64,000 nt of DNA from the NCBI GenBank assembly GCA_964242735.1, contig CAXTAK010000001.1:1-64000 (forward strand). The letters are read 5' to 3'. Of this stretch, positions 58,919 to 64,000 are shown piece after piece. The notes under the pieces were generated by a model. It saw nothing but the letters and a program-made list of their open reading frames with translations, was not told the DNA's origin and ran no database searches. A program made the position numbers and the translations under genes. This DNA comes from CADCUY01 sp964242735 (GTDB lineage: Bacteria > Actinomycetota > Actinomycetes > Actinomycetales > Quadrisphaeraceae). Numbering within the stretch: position 1 is the first letter of the stretch; the number at the start of each line of letters is the position of its first letter.

Positions 58919-61261
58919 GTGGACCGGTGGTGGCGCTCCTACCTGGTCGCCAGCGCGGTGGCCGTCGCCGGGTACTTCGCCGTACCGGACGGGCTGGTCA
59001 AGGAGGGCGTCTACCTCTGCGTGGCACTGGCGGGGGTGGCGGCCCTGGTGGTCGGGGTGCGTCTGCACCGCCCGCTGCTGGGGTCGGCGTGGTACCTGAT
59101 GGCCGCGGGCCAGGCCCTGTGCATCGTCGGGGACGTCCTGTACAGCTGGTACGAGCACGTGGTGCACGTCGAGCCGTACCCCTCACCGGCCGACGTCCTG
59201 TACCTGGCGGCGTACCCGCTGATCGCCGCGGGGCTGCTGGTCCTGGTGCGCATCCGGCGCCGGGGTCTCGACCTGCCCGGGGTGGTGGACAGCTCGATCG
59301 TCACCATCGGCCTGGGCCTGGTCTCCTGGGTGGTCGTGGCCGGCCCGGTCGCCCGCTCGGGGGAGGAGACGGTGCTCGCCCGGGTCGTCGGGGTGGCCTA
59401 CCCGGCCGTCGACATCCTGCTGCTGGCCCTGATCGTCCGCCTGTTCCTCGGTGCGGGGGCGCGCACCACCGCCTTCGGGCTGCTCGTCGCGGCCGCCGGC
59501 GCGCTGCTCGTGGCCGACACGGCCTTCGCCCTGCTGGAGGCCACGGGCAGGGACCTCGGCGGCACGGGCCTGGAGCACCTCTCCGACCTGGTCTACCTCG
59601 CCTCCTACGTCCTGTGGGGCGCCTCCGCGCTGCACCCGACGATGGTCGCCCTGACCCGGCGCGGTGAGCGGCGCGGCGCCGGCCTCACCCGCGCCCGCCT
59701 GGTGGCCCTCACCGCCGCGGTCCTGATCGCGCCGGCGACCCTCGCCGTGCAGCTGGCCCTGGGGGTGGCCCTGAACGCGTGGGCGGTCGTGGTGGCCTCG
59801 GTGCTGCTCTTCGGGCTCGTGGTCGTCCGGATGAACGCGGCGACGGTCGAGGTCACCGCGTCGCGGGCCCAGCGCGACCGGCTCCAGGACGACCTGGCGC
59901 ACCAGGCCGCCCACGACGCGCTGACAGCGCTGGCCAACCGCGCCCGCACCCTGGAGCTGATCGGTGCGGCGCTGCACCGCGGCCAGCGCTCCGGGACCCT
60001 GGTCGGGGTGCTCTTCGTCGACCTCGACCACTTCAAGGCCGTCAACGACACCTTCGGCCACCGCGCCGGCGACCACGTGCTGCAGGAGACCGCCGCCCGG
60101 ATGCTGGCCCTGGTGCGCGCCGGTGACGCGGTCGGTCGCCTGGGCGGCGACGAGTTCGTCGTCCTGGTGGAGTCACCGGCCTCGGAGGACTCGCTCGTCG
60201 AGCTCGCCGAGCGGCTGGTGGACAGCGTCTCCGCGCCCGTGGTCACCGACGGCCGACGGGTCACCATCGGGGCCAGCGTCGGCGTCGCGGTCGAGCGCGA
60301 CGGCTCCACGGACGCGGCCGCGCTGCTGCACGAGGCCGACGTCGCCGCGTACCGCGCGAAGTCAGCGGGGCGCGGGCGGGTCGAGGTCTTCGACGACGCC
60401 CTGCGGTGGGAGCTGGAGGAGCGGGCGGCGCTGGAGTCGGCGCTGCGCGAGGGCCTGGACGCCGGCCAGCTCGTCCTGCACTACCAGCCCGTCATCGCCG
60501 TGGCCCGCGCCGCAGGGGTCGAGGCGGGCGCCGTGGAGGGCTACGAGGCGCTGGTGCGCTGGGAGCGGCCCGGACACGGCCTGATCCCCCCCGACCAGTT
60601 CATCCCCACCGCCGAGCGCTCCACGCTGATCTGCGACGTGGGCCGCTGGGTGCTGGGCGAGGCGACGCGCCAGCTCGCCCGGTGGACGGCGGCGGCTCCC
60701 CTCGCCAGCACGCCGGCCCGGGTCGTCACCGTCGCGGTGAACATCTCCGGCCGCCACCTGGCCAGCGCCAGCATCGTGGGGGACGTCGCCGCGGCCCTGG
60801 CCGCCTCGGGGGTCGCCGCGCACCAGCTGGTCCTGGAGATCACCGAGACGGTGCTCGTCGACGAGCCCGTCGCCGTCGCCCGCCTCGGGGAGCTGAGGGC
60901 GCTGGGTGTCAGCATCAGCATCGACGACTTCGGCACCGGGTACGCCTCCATCGGTCAGCTGCAGCACCTGAACGCCGACACCCTGAAGATCGACCGCAGC
61001 CTCGTCGCCTCGACCGCGCCCGGGTCGGCCGAGCTGGTGCGGCTCGTCGTCCAGGCCGCGCACGCCTTCGGCCTCAGCGTCGTCGCGGAGGGCGTCGAGC
61101 ACGAGCACCAGCTCGCCCCGCTGCGCCGCGCCGGCTGCGACTCCGCGCAGGGGTACCTCTTCGCCCGCCCGCAGCCCGCGGGGTCCTTCGCGCCGTTCGA
61201 GACCGACACCGGGCTCGGCGACACCGGGCCGGTTCCAGCACCCGGGCACCCGCCGCTCTGA
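58919..61261 (+). CDS. Membrane-bound GGDEF-EAL cyclic-di-GMP enzyme
   Basis: This 780-aa protein has an N-terminal membrane part (residues about 1-310, eight to nine helices), then a GGDEF domain (VDLDHFKAVNDTFGHRAGD and RLGGDEFVVL near residue 410) and an EAL domain (EGYEALVRW with E543, VAVNISGRHL, EITETVLVDEPV, SIDDFGTGYASIGQL, EGVEHEHQL, GYLFARPQPA). Both active-site signatures are intact, so it may both make and break c-di-GMP, with one activity dominating. The membrane part is a sensor of unknown ligand. GTG 58919 lies 3 nt after GGAGG; the start is uncertain by a few codons. Confidence 0.9.
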   Translation: MDRWWRSYLVASAVAVAGYFAVPDGLVKEGVYLCVALAGVAALVVGVRLHRPLLGSAWYLMAAGQALCIVGDVLYSWYEHVVHVEPYPSPADVLYLAAYPLIAAGLLVLVRIRRRGLDLPGVVDSSIVTIGLGLVSWVVVAGPVARSGEETVLARVVGVAYPAVDILLLALIVRLFLGAGARTTAFGLLVAAAGALLVADTAFALLEATGRDLGGTGLEHLSDLVYLASYVLWGASALHPTMVALTRRGERRGAGLTRARLVALTAAVLIAPATLAVQLALGVALNAWAVVVASVLLFGLVVVRMNAATVEVTASRAQRDRLQDDLAHQAAHDALTALANRARTLELIGAALHRGQRSGTLVGVLFVDLDHFKAVNDTFGHRAGDHVLQETAARMLALVRAGDAVGRLGGDEFVVLVESPASEDSLVELAERLVDSVSAPVVTDGRRVTIGASVGVAVERDGSTDAAALLHEADVAAYRAKSAGRGRVEVFDDALRWELEERAALESALREGLDAGQLVLHYQPVIAVARAAGVEAGAVEGYEALVRWERPGHGLIPPDQFIPTAERSTLICDVGRWVLGEATRQLARWTAAAPLASTPARVVTVAVNISGRHLASASIVGDVAAALAASGVAAHQLVLEITETVLVDEPVAVARLGELRALGVSISIDDFGTGYASIGQLQHLNADTLKIDRSLVASTAPGSAELVRLVVQAAHAFGLSVVAEGVEHEHQLAPLRRAGCDSAQGYLFARPQPAGSFAPFETDTGLGDTGPVPAPGHPPL

Positions 61262-61392
61262 CCACAGCACGCCAGCAGGCGCCGCGCCGGCGTCCACCGC
61301 TCCGCGGCGCCGACACCCGGACGTCGCCCCGGAGGCACACGCCGTCCGAGTGCTGGTCGTGGCTGCCCGCCGCGGTGGGTCCGGTCGCGGTG

Positions 61393-61423
61393 GGCCCACC
61401 CCGGCGCGGAGCCGGGGTGGGCC
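61393..61423. terminator. Bidirectional terminator hairpin
   Basis: GGCCCACCCCGGC (61393-61405) and GCCGGGGTGGGCC (61411-61423) form a perfect 13-bp stem with a 5-nt loop between two convergent genes. Confidence 0.75.
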
Positions 61424-61442
61424 GCCCCGCCGGTGCCGAGGG

Positions 61443-62027
61443 CTACCGGGAGGCCGCCGCCGGCACCACGTCCGCATGGAGCACGAAGGAGGAGACGAAC
61501 ACGTACTCGATGTCCGGTTCGTCGTCGTACCCCGAGTACCTGACGATGGCGAACTGGAAGCCCCGGTGCTCCCCGTCGTCCTCCGGCCGGCGGTGGATCT
61601 CCCGGTGGATGAACCCGCGCAGCAGGCGGTAGGCCCCGCTGGCCTCGATGGTGGCCATCGGGTAGCTCGCCATGGTGCCCAGGAGCATGGTGATGAGGTC
61701 GCCGATCGACTTCGTCCGCCGCCGTCCGGGGTGCACGAAGACCTTCCACCACCGGCGCCGGGTCTGCGTGTCGACCAGGCGCCAGTCCGTGAACTCCCCG
61801 TCGGCCAGCTGGAGCCGGTACACCAGGTGGTTGTCGTGCTGTGCCGGGTTGGGGGCGAAGAAGCGCCAGTTGGGCACGACGATGGTGGCCATCGGCAGGC
61901 GCCTGCGCAGCCGGTCGAAGCCCTTGCTGGCGGGGTTGTTGCTGATGATCGTGGCCCACAGCCACGCTGCCAGCCCGGCGGAGACCGCCAGGGTCGGCAC
62001 GTCGAGCCGGTCGGGTCGGCTGCTCAT
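61443..62027 (-). CDS. FFAPNP-motif membrane protein, partner of the HTTM-hydrolase
   Basis: This 194-aa protein has one N-terminal membrane helix (TLAVSAGLAAWLWATIIS, about residues 11-28) followed by VVPNWRFFAPNPAQHDNHLV and YRLQLADGEFTDWRLVDTQT. A short W/F-rich stretch with FFAPNP right after a membrane helix recalls DUF5819 and the SdpA protein of the Bacillus Sdp system (W-x-FF-T/A-x-P), whose genes stand beside HTTM-domain genes. The rest, with IGDLITMLLGTMASYPMATI and FIHREIHRRPEDDGEHRGFQ, is unassigned. The ATG overlaps the stop of the HTTM-hydrolase gene, so the two are coupled. Confidence 0.7.
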   Translation of the reverse strand: MSSRPDRLDVPTLAVSAGLAAWLWATIISNNPASKGFDRLRRRLPMATIVVPNWRFFAPNPAQHDNHLVYRLQLADGEFTDWRLVDTQTRRRWWKVFVHPGRRRTKSIGDLITMLLGTMASYPMATIEASGAYRLLRGFIHREIHRRPEDDGEHRGFQFAIVRYSGYDDEPDIEYVFVSSFVLHADVVPAAASR

Positions 62028-63904
62028 CGGTCGCTCCCCGCGAGTCGGGCGTCGCCTGCGTCGAGCCGGTCGCTGGGAGCAGCGCTGACGGTGCCGAGCA
62101 GCTGGCGCGTGAGCGCCGCCACAGCGGCCGCGGAGCGCGCGGCCAGCAGCACGCTGTCGTGGCGCGAGTGGGGCACCAGTTCGTGCCGGGAGCCTGCGCC
62201 GCCCCTCGACACCATCGCGTGGTGCAGCGCGAGCTGCTCGGGCGTGTCGGCGGTCTTGGCCGTCGTCAGCACCAGGGCGGGGACGTCCAGGCGCTCCAGC
62301 TCGTCGACCGCGAAGGCGCGACGGAGGTCGCGCCACTCGCGCCGCGCCGTCGACCACGTGCCGGGATCGCGGAGCTGCGCGTCGATGAGTCCGCGCACCT
62401 CCCCCGGCGCCGCCCGCAACCACGCCGGGGTGTCCGCCAGGAACCCGAAGCCGGCCCGCATCCACCGGGCGTTCGCGGTCATCGCCCGGTCCAGGGCGTC
62501 GATGCCCTCCTGGGCGCTCGCGTCACGCTCCTTCAGCTCGTCGGGGTGGCTGGAGTCGACCATCACGACGGCGAGGACCCGGTCGCCGAGCCGGGCCGCC
62601 GCGCGCCATGCGAGGTAGCCCCCCAGGGAGTGGCCCATCAGCACCAGGGGTCGTCCGCCCGACTGCCCGAGGGCCAGCGCCACGAGGTCGTCGACCGCGG
62701 CGTCGAGGGGGCGGTCGTCGCGGGCGGCGCGGCTCCCGCCGTACCCGGCGCGATGGTAGGTGACCACCGGGTGGTCCGCCTGGAGGTCGCGAGCGACCCA
62801 CTCCCAGTGCTCGGCGCTCGAGGCGAGGCCGCTGGAGCAGACGATGAGGGGGGCGAGGTCACCGCCGGTGGCCTTGTCCGGGTCGGTGCGGTGGTAGCGC
62901 AGCACGTGCCCGGTCGCCATCGTCGCCGTCCGGTCGCCCGCCCGTCCACGCAGCACCAGGCGACGCCGCCGCGCGTTGGCGAGGGCGGCCGTCACGAGCC
63001 CGACCAGCCCGACCAGGCCGATGACGGCGGGCATGGTGTCGTCCCGGCGCCCTGTCCGCAGGGTCGCCGTCAGCTCGCGCGGGACCGCGGCGTAGAGCAC
63101 GGAGGGGTGCATCGCGACGAACGCGGGCAGGAACCGGTTCAGGCCCATGAGCCGGGCGTTGGCCAGGTGGAAGGCGGCGGCGGAGGCGACGAAGACGGGC
63201 GCGAGGGAGCGGGTGCGACCGACGAGGACCACCGGGAAGAGGCACTCGAGCGCGAGGACCGCGCCGCCGAGGGCGTGGCCGGCCACCGGGTGGCGCTTGA
63301 GCAGCCTGTACGCCCTCTCGTCGCCGTAGGTCTGCGTCCGCAGGATGCCCGGGAGCGCCGTGCCGCTCCGCCAGCCCGGGCCCGCCAGCTTGGTCCAGCC
63401 CGAGACCCCGTAGTTGAAGCTGCTCTGGGCCGCCAGGTACCACAGGCAGGCGTCGACGAGCCGGGTGCGGCCCCCACCGGCGCGGGCGATGGTCACGACC
63501 ACCTGGACGAGGAAGGAGGCGTGGTCCGAGCCGTCGGCGCCGATCTGGTGGTGCGGGTGCTGCACCAGCTGCGAGCCGGCGAGCCCGGCGCTGGCGGCCA
63601 CCCGCGCCGCCCGGGGCAGCGGCAGGAGCAGGGACGTGGCGGCGACCGTGCGCAGCACGTGGACGGTGCGCACGACCCGTGGGCTGCCGGAGCGTTCCAG
63701 GAACCAGCGCACCCGCGGAGGGGACGCCGCGAACCTGGAGCGCAGCAGCTCGGGGTCGTTGACCCCACCGGGCAGGCGGTTGTCGGCGTCGATGAGGTGC
63801 TCGACGCTCGAGACCAGCTGCGCGACCGCCCCGAGCACCTCCGTGATCCGCAGGGTGGTGTCGCGGTCGGCTGACCGCGCGCGCCCCGTCCAGCCGTGTG
63901 ACAT
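62024..63904 (-). CDS. HTTM-like membrane domain fused to an alpha/beta hydrolase
   Basis: This 626-aa protein has an N-terminal polytopic part (residues about 60-340) with SSFNYGVSGWTKLAGPGW, RSGTALPGILRTQTYG, LECLFPVVLVGRTRSLAPVF, AAFHLANARLMGLNRFLPAF, the pattern of the HTTM domain seen in vitamin K-dependent carboxylase and SdpB-like proteins (GxxKL...GW.xG; E..FP; FH). The C-terminal part is an alpha/beta hydrolase: SSGLASSAEHWEWVARDL, HRAGYGGSR, nucleophile MGHSLGGYLAW (S426), and VPHSRHDSVLLAAR with the catalytic His. ATG 63904 has GGAGG 6 nt upstream. No exact relative is known to me. Confidence 0.75.
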   Translation of the reverse strand: MSHGWTGRARSADRDTTLRITEVLGAVAQLVSSVEHLIDADNRLPGGVNDPELLRSRFAASPPRVRWFLERSGSPRVVRTVHVLRTVAATSLLLPLPRAARVAASAGLAGSQLVQHPHHQIGADGSDHASFLVQVVVTIARAGGGRTRLVDACLWYLAAQSSFNYGVSGWTKLAGPGWRSGTALPGILRTQTYGDERAYRLLKRHPVAGHALGGAVLALECLFPVVLVGRTRSLAPVFVASAAAFHLANARLMGLNRFLPAFVAMHPSVLYAAVPRELTATLRTGRRDDTMPAVIGLVGLVGLVTAALANARRRRLVLRGRAGDRTATMATGHVLRYHRTDPDKATGGDLAPLIVCSSGLASSAEHWEWVARDLQADHPVVTYHRAGYGGSRAARDDRPLDAAVDDLVALALGQSGGRPLVLMGHSLGGYLAWRAAARLGDRVLAVVMVDSSHPDELKERDASAQEGIDALDRAMTANARWMRAGFGFLADTPAWLRAAPGEVRGLIDAQLRDPGTWSTARREWRDLRRAFAVDELERLDVPALVLTTAKTADTPEQLALHHAMVSRGGAGSRHELVPHSRHDSVLLAARSAAAVAALTRQLLGTVSAAPSDRLDAGDARLAGSDR

Positions 63905-63937
63905 CTCGAACCTCCGGTCGTAGGGGGGTGGCGTCGT

Positions 63938-63980
63938 CCGCGGCGCTGTGCCCGCCGGGTGCGGGGGCACAGCGCCGCGG
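63938..63980 (-). terminator. Perfect 16-bp hairpin upstream of the HTTM-hydrolase gene
   Basis: CCGCGGCGCTGTGCCC (63938-63953) pairs completely with GGGCACAGCGCCGCGG (63965-63980) with an 11-nt loop. A TGA in the minus strand at 63991-63993 could end an upstream gene, so the hairpin could terminate that gene or attenuate entry into the HTTM-hydrolase gene 34 nt further on. Confidence 0.7.
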
Positions 63981-64000
63981 CCGTGGTCGCTCAGAAGCCC

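Noticed and set aside
63991..64000. Annotating an upstream gene ending at 63991
   Set aside because: Only two or three codons would be inside the window; the stop codon alone is not enough evidence.

Overview
The window is about 64 kb of very GC-rich DNA with many GTG starts, 4-base GTGA/ATGA overlaps between genes, and TANNNT boxes lying 6-8 nt upstream of start codons. It is actinobacterial. It carries a phosphatidylinositol-mannoside pathway, an SsgA/SsgB-like protein and the thrS-HIT-pgsA-patA-pimA and ruvCAB-yajC-secDF-rel orders also known from Mycobacterium. The SsgA-like gene suggests a sporulating or coccoid actinomycete such as the Kineosporiales (Kineococcus/Quadrisphaera type); that placement is inference.

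Layout. (1) 1-870: two tRNA-Val genes flanking an ssgA-like gene. (2) 943-8804: a MOSC protein, then thrS, HIT, pgsA, patA, pimA, a membrane protein, a Nudix hydrolase and a shrunken MOSC remnant, which is the PI/PIM lipid operon. (3) 8809-14239, minus strand: YihY and a biotin ECF transporter (bioY, bioM, bioN) in which an adenylate-forming ligase and a thiolase sit between bioY and bioM. (4) 14396-15325: pdxS. (5) 15385-31830: accessory genes separating pdxS from pdxT. The first part (15.4-19.3 kb) is a graveyard of frameshifted or internally deleted genes and contains an assembly gap. After it come acetyltransferases, an old yellow enzyme, a Pth2-type peptidyl-tRNA hydrolase, kynureninase, a membrane metallophosphoesterase, a chorismate mutase-GNAT fusion, a class A PBP, and a MarR/ABC exporter pair with a palindromic operator. 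(6) 31827-42009: pdxT, yebC, ruvC, ruvA, ruvB, yajC, secD, secF and rel. (7) 42033-46524: a DUF349 protein, a cyclophilin, a metallo-beta-lactamase-fold hydrolase and hisS. (8) 46640-56981: ppc, a cupin, a pterin dehydratase-VOC fusion, a broken methyltransferase, a hydroxyacid dehydrogenase, a formate/nitrite transporter, small membrane proteins, an aldo/keto reductase and aspS. (9) 56905-64000: membrane proteins, a GGDEF-EAL protein, and a two-gene unit of an HTTM-like/alpha-beta hydrolase fusion and an FFAPNP-motif protein behind a strong hairpin.

The core genes serve translation (ThrRS, HisRS, AspRS, Pth2), membrane lipid and wall synthesis, PLP synthesis (PdxST), Holliday-junction resolution, Sec export and the stringent response. 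The most unusual parts are the terminal HTTM-hydrolase unit, the ligase/thiolase insertion in the biotin transporter operon, the chorismate mutase-GNAT fusion, and the recurrent pattern of genes shrunk by internal deletion. The gap at 17564-17663 is flanked by an exact 55-base duplication and looks like an assembly artefact.
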